A stretch of 64,000 nt of DNA. It comes from JBAOHV01 sp963714875. Lineage in GTDB: Bacteria; Actinomycetota; Acidimicrobiia; Acidimicrobiales; Microtrichaceae. Within the stretch, counting starts at the first letter, position 1. The number at the start of each line of letters is the position of its first letter. Shown here piece by piece: positions 9,412-17,755 of this stretch. Position numbers and translations under genes: made by a program. Under the pieces are notes generated by a model. That model worked only from the letters and a program-made list of their open reading frames with translations, searched no databases and was not told the DNA's origin. The stretch is from NCBI GenBank assembly GCA_963714875.1, contig CAVQQI010000002.1, positions 287,167 to 351,166 on the forward strand, in the 5' to 3' direction.

Positions 9412-9449
9412 GTTTCGGCGGTGTTTCGGCGAGCGAGCCAGTTGGTTAC
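9412..9449 (-). promoter_or_regulatory. GlnR-like box upstream of amt copy 2
   Basis: On the minus strand four pentamers, GTAAC, GCTCG, GAAAC and GAAAC, are spaced by exactly 6 bases (11-bp phasing on one DNA face). GTAAC and GAAAC are the known a- and b-half-sites of GlnR boxes. It lies 69-106 bp before the amt start, a good position for an activator. Confidence 0.7.
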
Positions 9450-9536
9450 GGCCCGCTCCGACGCGGAGCAGGCCGCGGCCACCTCGGCAGCGTCCTTCGC
9501 AGCCACCTGCTGGCGGGGCGCCCCTAGGATCCACCC

Positions 9537-9719
9537 ATGACGATCCGGACCGACTGCCGGCACTACTCGCGCAGGACGCTCACCCGCGACGAGGTCGTGC
9601 AGCGGTGCCGATTGGGCGCTGCGGACGAAGCTCCGTTCGACTGCCCCGAGCACTGCCTGTTCTTCGAACAGCGACCGGTCATCGACGGCGGGTGGTCCTC
9701 CGGAACGTCCGGCGGCTGA
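9537..9719 (+). CDS. Small four-cysteine protein (60 aa)
   Basis: A short open frame starts at an ATG preceded by AGGAT and encodes a soluble, charged 60-aa protein. Cysteines occur at about residues 7, 24, 36 and 40, the last two as CPEHC, a spacing suited to a zinc or iron-sulfur site. It lies alone on the plus strand in the gap between amt copy 2 and the SulP gene. I do not recognise a named family. The Cys pattern and codon use suggest a real gene, but its function is unknown. Confidence 0.55.
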   Translation: MTIRTDCRHYSRRTLTRDEVVQRCRLGAADEAPFDCPEHCLFFEQRPVIDGGWSSGTSGG

Positions 9720-9790
9720 CTCGCCAGTTCCCACTGCGCCCGACCCGGCGGCGACCACGGCCGACACGGTGACCGGGCGACGGCAGGAGG

Positions 9791-11404
9791 TCACGGCTCC
9801 TCCCCCGAGTTCGCCGCCACCCACTCCAGCGCATCGGCACGGGCACGGCGCAGCGTCGCTCCGACGAACGTCGTGCCCGTGTACACGTTGGTCTCGCCGA
9901 GGTCGGAGATCACGTCGGTCGCCCGGAGCTGACCGACGACCCGGGGGTTGTCGGTCACGATCGCCAACCGACTCCCCGCGGCGGCCAGCGCCCGGGCGTA
10001 CTGCCGGACCACCTCCAAGAAGGTGGCCCCTGCTTCATCGACGCCCCGCAACCGCAGGATGACCACCGATCCCGTCGATGCCGGGGCCACCTCGGGCAGC
10101 TGCTGCAGCAGCAGCGGGGCGGACGCGAAGAACACGGTGCCGTACGGCTGCAGCACCACGACCTCGTGCGGCGGCAGCACCCTGGGAGGCTCGACCTCTT
10201 CCATGTCGCCGTCGGCGTGGAACACGATCTGCTTGATGGTGAGTCGGGCCGACTGTCCGGCGACGAACAACACCAACGAGAGGCCCACGCCCACCAGCAC
10301 CGCGTACTGCAGCGGGATCAGCACCGTCAGGATCAGCGTCACGGACATGACCGTCAGCGGCACCGGCCCGGTCCTGGCGACCGAGCGGATCTGGGCGGGC
10401 CTGATCGTACGGAGGCCGACGACGATCAACAGCCCCGCGAGCGCCGGCATGGCCACGAGACCCACGGTCGAACCGAACGCCACGACCACCACCGCCATGG
10501 TGACCGCGGCGATCAACAGCGCAGCCCGACCGCGCGCCCCGGCCGAGACGACCAGTGACGTGGCCGACATCGAACCGCCGACCGGCATCCCGCGGAACAC
10601 ACCCGACACGACGTTCCCCACGCCCTGTCCGACGAAGTCCTGCGAGCTGTCAGCCGGCCGACCGTCGTCGTTGGGGAACCCGGCGGCGACGGCGGCACCC
10701 TGTATGAGCCCCACGAAGGCCAACGAGACGGCGGGAACCAGCAGGGCAGGGACATCGGTCAACGACGGCGCCACGGGCAGCGGCAACGCGTCGGGCAGCT
10801 CGGTCACGTCGCCCACGAGCAGGACCGACGAGCCCCGGGCGTTCAGGATCGCCGCCAGCACCGAGCCGGCGGCGACCGCACCGACCAGGCTGAGCGATCG
10901 CGCCCTGGTGCGGTCCAGCCCCAGGATGGCAGCGATCGTCGCGACGCCGACGAGCACGGTCGGGACGTCGACCCGGCCGAGGTGCAGCAGCGTGTCCAAC
11001 CCTTGCACCACCCGGTGCGGGGCCGCCGACTCGTAGCCGGTGAAGCTCTCCAGCTGACCGATCACGATGTTGATCCCGACCGCAGCGATGAAACCCGTCA
11101 TCACCGAGTTCGAGACGAACCGGAGCACCGAGCCGAGCCGCAGCAGCCCGGCGATCAGCATGACGGCACCGGTCATCACCGACAGGGTGGCCAGCGCCCG
11201 GACCGGATCCGCACGGGAGGCGAGATCGACGTCCGCGATGACGATCGCCATGGCCGCGGTGCCCTGCACCGCCATGGCCACCGAGCTCGTGGCGGCCGCT
11301 CCGCCCAGCACGCCGAACAGGTAGGAGTAGAGCCCGGCGACCGGGTTCAGACCGGCGAGCAGGCCGGTCGCGAGCCCGGCAGGAACGCTCTGGACGCCGA
11401 GCAC
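9791..11404 (-). CDS. SulP family anion transporter with STAS domain
   Basis: SulP proteins move sulfate, bicarbonate or other anions across the inner membrane. The N-terminal two thirds hold many helices with SulP features (VQSVPAGLATGLLAGLNPV, SNSVMTGFIAAVGINIVIGQ). A STAS domain follows from about residue 410 (VVLQPYGTVFFASAPLLLQQ, RLRGVDEAGATFLEVV). The start is uncertain. The annotated GTG lies inside the first conserved helix, and the in-frame codons upstream (SYWRPKDLPHDAAAGL) look like genuine SulP N-terminus but contain no ATG or GTG. The true protein is probably 15-25 residues longer. Substrate cannot be told from sequence. Confidence 0.88.
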   Translation of the reverse strand: MLGVQSVPAGLATGLLAGLNPVAGLYSYLFGVLGGAAATSSVAMAVQGTAAMAIVIADVDLASRADPVRALATLSVMTGAVMLIAGLLRLGSVLRFVSNSVMTGFIAAVGINIVIGQLESFTGYESAAPHRVVQGLDTLLHLGRVDVPTVLVGVATIAAILGLDRTRARSLSLVGAVAAGSVLAAILNARGSSVLLVGDVTELPDALPLPVAPSLTDVPALLVPAVSLAFVGLIQGAAVAAGFPNDDGRPADSSQDFVGQGVGNVVSGVFRGMPVGGSMSATSLVVSAGARGRAALLIAAVTMAVVVVAFGSTVGLVAMPALAGLLIVVGLRTIRPAQIRSVARTGPVPLTVMSVTLILTVLIPLQYAVLVGVGLSLVLFVAGQSARLTIKQIVFHADGDMEEVEPPRVLPPHEVVVLQPYGTVFFASAPLLLQQLPEVAPASTGSVVILRLRGVDEAGATFLEVVRQYARALAAAGSRLAIVTDNPRVVGQLRATDVISDLGETNVYTGTTFVGATLRRARADALEWVAANSGEEP

Positions 11405-11493
11405 CAGCCCGGCGGCCGCATCATGGGGCAGGTCCTTGGGTCGCCAGTAGCTCCTGGGGTGGAGGATCGGGAGGTTGATGTGACCCCTAGGTG

Positions 11494-12906
11494 CTAGGCG
11501 GGGGTCGGGCTGGCGTCGGCGTCGTCGGCGTCGGTCACCTGTTCGTCATCGTCGTTCTCCGGGGCCTCGACGCGCGTCAGCAGCACCTCGTACCCCGCCA
11601 CGAGCGCGAGCAGGACGAACACCCAGAACCACGACAGGCTGAGCCACACCAGGAGCGCCACGGCGACCACCACTCCCCCGATCCGGAGCGCGTCGCGGTG
11701 GGCGACCACCCACGCGGTCGTGGACGGATCGGTGCCCCGCTCACGCGCTGCGCTGGTGGCCGACGTCGCGAGCGAGGCAGTACGGCGCCGGAACCCGGTG
11801 GCGCGGTCCGACGGGCCCGTTGCCCAGGCCACCGCGATCAGTGCGACCAGGAACCACAACAGGATCCTGGTGCCGTCGAACAGGCCCTGGAGGATGGCGT
11901 CGGCGGCGGCGCGGACCGCAGGGACGTTGCTGTCCACCCTGACCAGCTCGAGCAGCTGATCCTGTGCGGTCATGGCTGCACGCCGCATCAGGATGAGCAG
12001 CAGCACGTCCACGACCGCGAGCTGCACGAGCGTGCGTCGACGGTTCATCGACAGCGCCAACGCCCCGATCGTCGAGGCGACGAACACGACCACCGAGAGC
12101 CACACGATCTTGTCGAACAGCGCGATGGCGTCCTGCACCTCTTTGAGCTGACCGTCGTCGTAGATGGTGAACTGACCGAAGTCGTCGGGCAGGTCCGTGC
12201 CGAACGCCGCATTGATCTTGTCGATGGCGGCGGTGGGGACCTCGTCGATCGTCACGTCGGGGATGTCCACGGTCCGGCCGAACAGCTGCGGCGAGACGCT
12301 GCTGATCTTCGCCAGGACCTCGTTGATGATCGGCACCAGGTTGATCGTGACCGAGCCGTCGGTCGCCTGGACCGCCTCGGCGTCGCCGCGCAGCACCTTC
12401 ACCGCGGTGCTGTGCGCCTGCTCGTTCACCCCCACCCACAACCGGGCGAACGCGTCGCTCGCCACCACGTTGTCCACCTGGTCACCGACGAACCCCTCGA
12501 CGGCACTCGACAGCGGCACCGCGAGCACCTGGCCTCGTTCGGGCAGCACCTCGCGGAACAGCGCCGCCGGGTCGACCAGCTGCATCGTCTGGGTCGTGAT
12601 CTCGGCGGACAGGGCGGACTGCACCGCGGGGTCGTCGATCAGCGGTCCGACACGTTCCACCCACACATCGGTGTCGAGCAGGCTCCGACTCGCCCAGACG
12701 CCGACCCCGCCCGTCAGGAACGACAGGCAGGAGACGAACACGAGCACGACCGAGGTGATCCTGCGGGCCAGGTGGCGAGACGGTCCACGGGCACCGAGCT
12801 CGGAGAGCTGCGCCCTCGCTGCATCCCGCTCGGCGCGCATCTGCGCCAACTGCGCCTCGAGGTCCTGCTGCTCCGCGGTTGCCTGTCCCTCGACCTCACC
12901 GCTCAC
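11494..12906 (-). CDS. Conserved actinobacterial integral membrane protein, function unknown
   Basis: A 470-aa membrane protein. Residues 10-40 form a charged coiled coil (EQQDLEAQLAQMRAERDAAR). A membrane helix at about 50-72 is followed by a large extracytoplasmic domain of about 190 residues. Four or five more hydrophobic segments follow (IVWLSVVVFVASTIGALAL, TLVQLAVVDVLLLILM, and a long one near 420-450), then an acidic tail. The pattern resembles uncharacterised membrane proteins common in actinobacteria. It precedes the SulP gene in the same direction by about 90 bp, so they may share a transcript. Confidence 0.75.
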   Translation of the reverse strand: MSGEVEGQATAEQQDLEAQLAQMRAERDAARAQLSELGARGPSRHLARRITSVVLVFVSCLSFLTGGVGVWASRSLLDTDVWVERVGPLIDDPAVQSALSAEITTQTMQLVDPAALFREVLPERGQVLAVPLSSAVEGFVGDQVDNVVASDAFARLWVGVNEQAHSTAVKVLRGDAEAVQATDGSVTINLVPIINEVLAKISSVSPQLFGRTVDIPDVTIDEVPTAAIDKINAAFGTDLPDDFGQFTIYDDGQLKEVQDAIALFDKIVWLSVVVFVASTIGALALSMNRRRTLVQLAVVDVLLLILMRRAAMTAQDQLLELVRVDSNVPAVRAAADAILQGLFDGTRILLWFLVALIAVAWATGPSDRATGFRRRTASLATSATSAARERGTDPSTTAWVVAHRDALRIGGVVVAVALLVWLSLSWFWVFVLLALVAGYEVLLTRVEAPENDDDEQVTDADDADASPTPA

Positions 12907-13276
12907 GGTGCCTCCTCGTTGCCGACCGATCGGATCAGCAGCTTCGCGTCATCTGGGGCGAAGTCCGCGTCATTCGACGTGTTCTCGACCCGCAGCACGC
13001 CCAACTCTCCGGAGTTGACCGATCCCGGACGCTCCAGACGGGGGCGACCGGTGGAGCCCACACTGTGCCCCGCTCGGAGCGCCGGGGCATCACCCGATCC
13101 GGGTGAACGGGCTCCCGCACGCCGGACGGCGCCCCGGACCCGATCGACATCGGGTGGCCGCACGGCGCGTGGTGATCGGTGTTCACCCGTTCCGGGCGAT
13201 GACGGATCCCGGGCCCCGCCGTACGGTGCGTGAGGATGGCGCCACTCGGGCGCGATCCGGAACAAGGAGACGACAT
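12907..13276. other. Divergent intergenic region of 370 bp
   Basis: This gap separates the minus-strand membrane protein from the plus-strand DUF7144 gene and must hold both promoters. I see no convincing reading frame, tRNA or strong repeat in it. A good ribosome site AAGGAGA lies at its right end. Confidence 0.5.
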
Positions 13277-13678
13277 ATGGAACGTCAACCAAGTGCCGCA
13301 GCGGCCGGCTGGATCATGTTCGCCGGTGTGATGATGGTCGTGGTCGGGATCTTCCAGGCCTTCGCCGGGTTGGTCGCCATCATCGACGATCAGTTCTTCG
13401 TCGTCACCGCGGACTACGTCGTCAAGTTCGACGCAACCACCTGGGGCTGGATCCACCTGATCATCGGGCTCATCGTGCTCGCCTCCGGCTTCGGTGTCTT
13501 CTCCGGCAACGTCCTCGCCCGCACCGTCGGGGTCGTCGCCGCGATGGGCACCATGATCTCCGCCTTCTTCTGGCTGCCGTGGTACCCGGTCTGGGGCGTC
13601 ATCCTGATCGCCGTCGCCTTCGCGGTCATCTGGGCGCTGACCGTGCACGGTCGAGACCTGGCGGCGACGTCGGCCTGA
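13277..13678 (+). CDS. DUF7144 family membrane protein
   Basis: A 133-aa protein with four membrane helices, typical of the DUF7144 family in actinobacteria, whose role is unknown. Recognisable pieces are GWIMFAGVMMVVVGIFQAFA, then TTWGWIHLIIGLIVLASGFG, and a final WLPWYPVWGVILIAVAFAVI. I placed the start at the ATG 13277 because AAGGAGA sits 7 bases upstream and the hydrophobic core begins soon after. An upstream extension to 13103 lacks family similarity. It stands alone between two divergent or convergent neighbours. Confidence 0.85.
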   Translation: MERQPSAAAAGWIMFAGVMMVVVGIFQAFAGLVAIIDDQFFVVTADYVVKFDATTWGWIHLIIGLIVLASGFGVFSGNVLARTVGVVAAMGTMISAFFWLPWYPVWGVILIAVAFAVIWALTVHGRDLAATSA

Positions 13679-13756
13679 CGCCGCTCCGGTTCCGGGTGCC
13701 GTTCCCAACGGCGTCCGGGACCGATCGGCACGCGCCGGCCGCCCGCAGCGCCCGGG

Positions 13757-14233
13757 TCAGCGCCTGCCCTCGTCGCGACGACGCGTCAGGTGCACGTGCG
13801 CCTTCGCCGCCCCCCAGACGAGTCCCGGTTCGGCCAGGCGTTCGTCGACATCCGCGAAGCTCGCGGGCGCCAACCCGTAGACGTCGGACGGGAAAGCCCG
13901 TCGGGCGAACTCGTCACGCTCCACCGGAGCGACCCCTGCTGCAGCGAGGACCTCGGTGGGGAACCGCACGGCGCCACGCAACAGGCTGAGCGGCGTCGAG
14001 CTCTGCTGGTCGATGTCGGTGCGCAACAGCGCCCGCACAGCGGGTGCGACCTCGTCGCGACACCGCTCGCCCGCCGCGACGACCGCACGTTCCAGCGCTG
14101 CGTCGACCGCGACCCCGGCGTCGTTGCAACGCTGCTGCACGCTGCGTCGGACCCAATCGACGAGCGATGCCTCGATCAGGTCGGCGAGCTGGGCGGCGTA
14201 CTGCCGCGAGCTGCTCGTCGTCGCTGCGGTCAC
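13757..14233 (-). CDS. Conserved hypothetical protein
   Basis: A 158-aa soluble protein starting at GTG 14233, whose GTGA overlaps the stop codon of the LmeA-like gene, so the two are coupled. The N-terminal half is helical (QYAAQLADLIEASLVDWVRR, CNDAGVAVDAALERAVVAAG). The C-terminal half holds LLRGAVRFPTEVLAAAGV and ends with basic residues. I do not recognise a named family. The operon with LmeA-like and HemQ genes gives a weak hint of an envelope or heme-related task, no more. Confidence 0.65.
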   Translation of the reverse strand: MTAATTSSSRQYAAQLADLIEASLVDWVRRSVQQRCNDAGVAVDAALERAVVAAGERCRDEVAPAVRALLRTDIDQQSSTPLSLLRGAVRFPTEVLAAAGVAPVERDEFARRAFPSDVYGLAPASFADVDERLAEPGLVWGAAKAHVHLTRRRDEGRR

Positions 14234-15102
14234 CCACCCGCAGCTCCCGGCGGGGGAACCGCGACGGCGCCGGGCGGAGCGACCGCAGGTGGGGCGGGAG
14301 CGGGAGCTGCGGAAGTGGGACCCGAGCTGGGCACGGCAGTCGTCGGCGAGGCGGGCGCAGGGCTGCTCGGGGTGCTGGTGGGGGTGCGGCGCTCGATGGT
14401 GACCGACGGCTCCAGCTCGGTCGGCGGCGCCGGCAGCTGCGCGACCGGCTCGCCGATCGAGGCGTCCAGGATCCTCGGCAGCCGGTCCCCGCTGCACCGC
14501 AGTTCGACCACCTCGCCGACGAGCTCCACCTCCGGGTCGCACGGCAGCAGCCGCCCGTCCAGCACGGTGAAGCGGTTCGGTAGACCCTTTCGCGCCAGGT
14601 AGGGGCTCTCGACGACCAGTTCTGTGCCCTCCAGACGCAGCTTCGCTGGCTCCCCCTCCGGTCCGACGACCAGACGCCCGTCCACCACACGTGCGTTGAC
14701 GCCGAGCAGACGACCGACCGACGCCGGCGACACCGTCAGTCGGAACGACCCCTGACCGACCGAGGTGATCCCGAGCGACGCCCCGAACGGGTCCGGGTCG
14801 ACATCGAGGTCCTCGAGCACGTAGTCGGCGGTCTCGACCAGCACGCCCGACACCTCAGCGTCGCGCAGCTGCACCGTCACGCGGTCCAGTCCGCCGCCCA
14901 GCACTGCGGGGAGCAGCGTCGGGCGCCACCAGGAGCGACCGATCGCAACCTGGGCATCCGCAATGCCCTGGGACTGCAGCTGGTTCTGCGCGACGCGCCC
15001 GACCACCACCCGACCGCCGTACTCCACCACCAGCAGCGCGACGAGCACCACCGCCACGCCCAGCACGAGCACCGTGCGCCCGGGCGGACGCGAGCTGTTC
15101 AC
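14230..15102 (-). CDS. LmeA-like (DUF2993) phospholipid-binding protein
   Basis: DUF2993/LmeA proteins bind phospholipid at the cell envelope; in mycobacteria LmeA supports mannan elongation. The 290-aa protein starts at GTG 15102, 10 codons before an N-terminal membrane anchor (TVLVLGVAVVLVALLVVEYG). A beta-rich domain follows (GIADAQVAIG, VTVQLRDAEVSGV, DGRLVVGPEGEPAKLRLEGT). The last 60 residues are a Pro/Ala/Thr-rich tail, unusual for the family. It starts 10 bp after the HemQ gene and overlaps the next gene by 4 bp. The call rests on domain pattern and is moderately sure. Confidence 0.72.
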   Translation of the reverse strand: MNSSRPPGRTVLVLGVAVVLVALLVVEYGGRVVVGRVAQNQLQSQGIADAQVAIGRSWWRPTLLPAVLGGGLDRVTVQLRDAEVSGVLVETADYVLEDLDVDPDPFGASLGITSVGQGSFRLTVSPASVGRLLGVNARVVDGRLVVGPEGEPAKLRLEGTELVVESPYLARKGLPNRFTVLDGRLLPCDPEVELVGEVVELRCSGDRLPRILDASIGEPVAQLPAPPTELEPSVTIERRTPTSTPSSPAPASPTTAVPSSGPTSAAPAPAPPAVAPPGAVAVPPPGAAGG

Positions 15103-15112
15103 CTGGCCGTGT

Positions 15113-15808
15113 TCAGGCGCCGACGCGGTCGAGCACGACCTCGGCCGGGGCCACCATGCCGACGTAGAACGGACCGAACTCGCCGTACTGGGCGGACGCC
15201 TCGTCGTAACGCATCGTGTAGACGATCTCCTTGACGTCATCAGGACGCTGGCAGAACAGGGTGACGCCCCACTCGAACTCGTCCAGCCCGGTCGACCCGG
15301 TGATCAGCTGGGTGACGCGACCGGCGAACTTCCGCCCCGACGCACCGTGCTCGTACATCAGCTCCTTGCGACGGTCGTAGTCCAGCTCGTACCAGTTGGC
15401 GCCGACGTTGCGGCGCTTGGACATGGGGTAGAAGCAGAACGCCGGCTTCCCCTCGGGCGGGAGCTGGGGGTACAGCCGGTCCTGCTGCATCGCCTCGGGG
15501 ATGCCCTGGGCGTACTCCGACAACTCGGTCAGCGACACGTACGAGTCGACCAGATCCAGGCCGGCCGCGACCAGCGCGGTCTGGGCGCGACGCAGGCGCC
15601 ACTGGTCCTTGGACAGCACCATCACGCCCAGATCGGCCTTGTGGCCCAACAGGGCAGCGGTGACGACCTGGTCCTCCCCGGTGGCGGCGTCGGCCAACGC
15701 AGCGGTGACCATGTCCGGGTCGGTCAGCGGAGCGACCCGGAAGAACAGGTGCAGCACCGCGAGCCCCACTGCGGGACTCGACGGATCGGTGGCGTGGCCG
15801 GAGGTCAT
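15113..15808 (-). CDS. hemQ: Coproheme decarboxylase HemQ
   Basis: HemQ (ChdC) performs the last step of the coproporphyrin-dependent heme route of Gram-positive bacteria, converting coproheme to heme b with peroxide. The 231-aa length is normal. Family blocks are clear: FCFYPMSKRRN (with the reactive tyrosine region), LMYEHGASGRKFAGRVTQLI containing the proximal histidine, GSTGLDEFEWGVTLF, and the ending IVYTMRYDEASAQYGEFGPF. The other heme genes are not in this window. It heads a short operon with the LmeA-like gene and the hypothetical downstream. Confidence 0.94.
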   Translation of the reverse strand: MTSGHATDPSSPAVGLAVLHLFFRVAPLTDPDMVTAALADAATGEDQVVTAALLGHKADLGVMVLSKDQWRLRRAQTALVAAGLDLVDSYVSLTELSEYAQGIPEAMQQDRLYPQLPPEGKPAFCFYPMSKRRNVGANWYELDYDRRKELMYEHGASGRKFAGRVTQLITGSTGLDEFEWGVTLFCQRPDDVKEIVYTMRYDEASAQYGEFGPFYVGMVAPAEVVLDRVGA

Positions 15809-15833
15809 GGCCGGAGTCTACGGACCACTCACC

Positions 15834-16721
15834 TCACCCGAGCAGCGCCGCCAGCTCCGTGCCCCCGTAGACCAGCGCGAGCACGACGACCAGCACGCCG
15901 AAGAGCCGTCGCAACGCCAGCTCCGATGCGCCGATCGTCAGTCGGGCGCCCACCTGCGCTCCCGGCACCACCCCCAGCATCAGCGGCAGCGCGTAGGTCC
16001 AGTTCACGTGGCCCAACGCCACATGGGCACCCAGCGCCGGGACCGAGAAGATGGCGACCGCCACCAAGCTGGACGCGACCGCCTTCTTCATCGGGGTTCC
16101 GAGGGGGCCGGCCATGGCCGGCACCATGATGATCCCGCCGCCGACGCCCAAGAGTCCCGCCACGAACCCCGACCCGGCGCCGACGAGTCCCACCAACCAC
16201 ATCGAGCGCCGCTCGGGCCGGCCCTCGTCCGGGCCGCCCGCCCCGTCGCCCACCCCTGCCGCCGGTGTCGGCACCGACCGCCGCTCGTGCTCCGCGCCGG
16301 CCGCGGCGGTCACCCGTCGGCGGTCACGCCCGCGTGCCACCGAGACCCCCGACCACAACATCAGCGCCGCGGTGAAAACCATCAGCAACCGCCCGTCCAC
16401 CAACGACGACACCCAGGCGCCGCCCAGGGCGAACACCGCGCCGGAGATCCCCAGACCCAACGCGAGTGACCAGTCGACCAGCCCCTCCCGGGCGTACCGG
16501 ATGGACCCGGAGATCGCCCCGGGAAGGATCGCCGGCACGGTCGATCCCACTGCTTCGATGGGCGTCGCCCCCAACACCCGCACCGCCGGGGTGGTCACCA
16601 CGGCGCCCCCGACACCCAACAACGCCGAGAGGACACCGGCGCCGAAGCCGACCGCCAGGGTGGCCGTCGCCACGGCGAGATCCGCAGCGGTGATCGAGTC
16701 CATCGCCACAGTGTCGCCCAT
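15834..16721 (-). CDS. TauE/SafE family sulfite exporter-like permease
   Basis: A 295-aa membrane protein of the TauE/SafE family, members of which export sulfite or organosulfonates. Two halves of four helices each start with the glycine-rich repeats AGVLSALLGVGGAVVTTP and VAGLLGVGGGIIMVPAM, and a hydrophilic cytoplasmic loop joins them. ATG 16721 is chosen; an internal ATG 18 bases later is an alternative. The substrate is unknown. Nearby SulP and CysO-like genes make a sulfur link reasonable but unproved. Confidence 0.85.
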   Translation of the reverse strand: MGDTVAMDSITAADLAVATATLAVGFGAGVLSALLGVGGAVVTTPAVRVLGATPIEAVGSTVPAILPGAISGSIRYAREGLVDWSLALGLGISGAVFALGGAWVSSLVDGRLLMVFTAALMLWSGVSVARGRDRRRVTAAAGAEHERRSVPTPAAGVGDGAGGPDEGRPERRSMWLVGLVGAGSGFVAGLLGVGGGIIMVPAMAGPLGTPMKKAVASSLVAVAIFSVPALGAHVALGHVNWTYALPLMLGVVPGAQVGARLTIGASELALRRLFGVLVVVLALVYGGTELAALLG

Positions 16722-16790
16722 GCTCCGACCGTCGACGCATCCCGCGGGAGCGGTTCGCCGCGAGCGGGAGTCGCACGGACCCGGCGCGGC

Positions 16791-17135
16791 TCAGTTCATG
16801 TCGGCGGGGTCGCGGATGACCACGATGCTCGCCGAGGGGTCATCGGGATCCAGATAGACCTCGATGGGCCGATCGAGGTCGGACTCCGCCGCGTCCTGTT
16901 CGATCACCGGATCATCATCGCCCTTCGACGGGTCGATGACCTCGCGCAGCCCGATCAGCCCCGCGGCGAGCACCGATGCCCCTGCGGAGCGCCGGTAGCG
17001 CGACGGGATCCGTTGGGCCGACGAGGGCGGCCGCACCGGCAGCACGGTGCCGAAGGCTCGTGGATCGAGCAGCTCGTCCTCCGGCTGCGGAGGGAGGTCG
17101 CCTGGCAGTGCACCGAAGGGCTCGTCGTGGTCCAC
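16791..17135 (-). CDS. Conserved hypothetical protein (114 aa)
   Basis: A small protein beginning at a GTG. Residues 1-45 are acidic and proline-rich, a short weakly hydrophobic stretch (AGASVLAAGLIGLREVI) lies in the middle, and the C-terminal third ends DLDRPIEVYLDPDDPSASIV. It could be peripherally attached to the membrane. No family is recognised. Codon use fits its neighbours, which supports a real gene. Confidence 0.6.
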   Translation of the reverse strand: MDHDEPFGALPGDLPPQPEDELLDPRAFGTVLPVRPPSSAQRIPSRYRRSAGASVLAAGLIGLREVIDPSKGDDDPVIEQDAAESDLDRPIEVYLDPDDPSASIVVIRDPADMN

Positions 17136-17167
17136 GCCGACAGCCTACGTAGCGGGGCGCCGCGAGC

Positions 17168-17245
17168 GCCTCCGGCCATACCCCTCGTCAGCCTCCGGCC
17201 ATACCCCTCGTCAGCCTCCGGCCATACCCCTCGTCAGCCTCCGGC
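17168..17245. repeat. 23-bp tandem repeat, three copies plus a partial one
   Basis: Three identical 23-bp units run 17168-17190, 17191-17213 and 17214-17236, then a partial unit. On the minus strand every unit contains GGAGGC followed by TGA, that is the Gly-Gly-stop end of the CysO-like gene, so the repeat has multiplied the 3' end of that gene. Confidence 0.95.
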
Positions 17246-17509
17246 GACGGCCGGGATGATCGAGACCGTCTCGCCGTCCGGCACCGCGGTGCTCACACCG
17301 TCGAGGTAGCGGACGTCGTCGTCCGCGACGAAGACGTTGACGAAGCGGCGCAGCGTGCCGTCCTCGTCGAAGAGCCGCTCGGCGAAACCCGGGTGCGCGC
17401 TGTCGAGCGCGCTGAGCACCTCTCCGACGGTCGCGCCCTCGACGGCGACCTGGGACTCACCGGCGGTCAGGGTGCGCAGTGTCGTGGGGATGCGGATGGT
17501 CACGCTCAT
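17234..17509 (-). CDS. cysO: CysO/MoaD/ThiS-type sulfur-carrier protein
   Basis: A 91-aa ubiquitin-like protein ending in the required Gly-Gly. The ending SIIPAVAGG and the blocks FAERLFDEDGTLRRFVNVFV and DDDVRYLDGV resemble mycobacterial CysO, which as a thiocarboxylate delivers sulfur to CysM for cysteine synthesis. The start ATG follows AGGAGG. Unlike in mycobacteria, no cysM or mec protease gene is next to it here; these could lie elsewhere. MoaD or ThiS roles remain possible. Its stop codon lies in the last unit of a tandem repeat. Confidence 0.8.
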   Translation of the reverse strand: MSVTIRIPTTLRTLTAGESQVAVEGATVGEVLSALDSAHPGFAERLFDEDGTLRRFVNVFVADDDVRYLDGVSTAVPDGETVSIIPAVAGG

Positions 17510-17695
17510 GGGTCGTCCTCCTGGTGCCGCCGGTCGGCGGGGTCCGCCGACGATGGCGGGTGATCGTACCGTGACCTCAACCACGCCGCAGCCCGCTCGC
17601 TTCCCCCCGCCGCCCCCGTCCGCCCGGCCCGACGGCACCTCCACCGACCCGCCTGAACGCAAAAGGCGGTCGGCGACTACCTTGCAGGGGGTTGC

Positions 17696-17719
17696 CGTGG
17701 TGTCCGTTCGGACACCACG
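17696..17719. promoter_or_regulatory. Perfect inverted repeat in the gpgS leader
   Basis: Ten-base arms (left arm CGTGGTGTCC) flank the loop GTTC, 37-60 bp before the gpgS ATG. It may be an operator for a dimeric regulator or an mRNA hairpin. No known regulator motif was recognised. Confidence 0.5.
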
Positions 17720-17755
17720 TAGCGCGTTCGGACGTCGACGACAGGAGGTGCGGCC

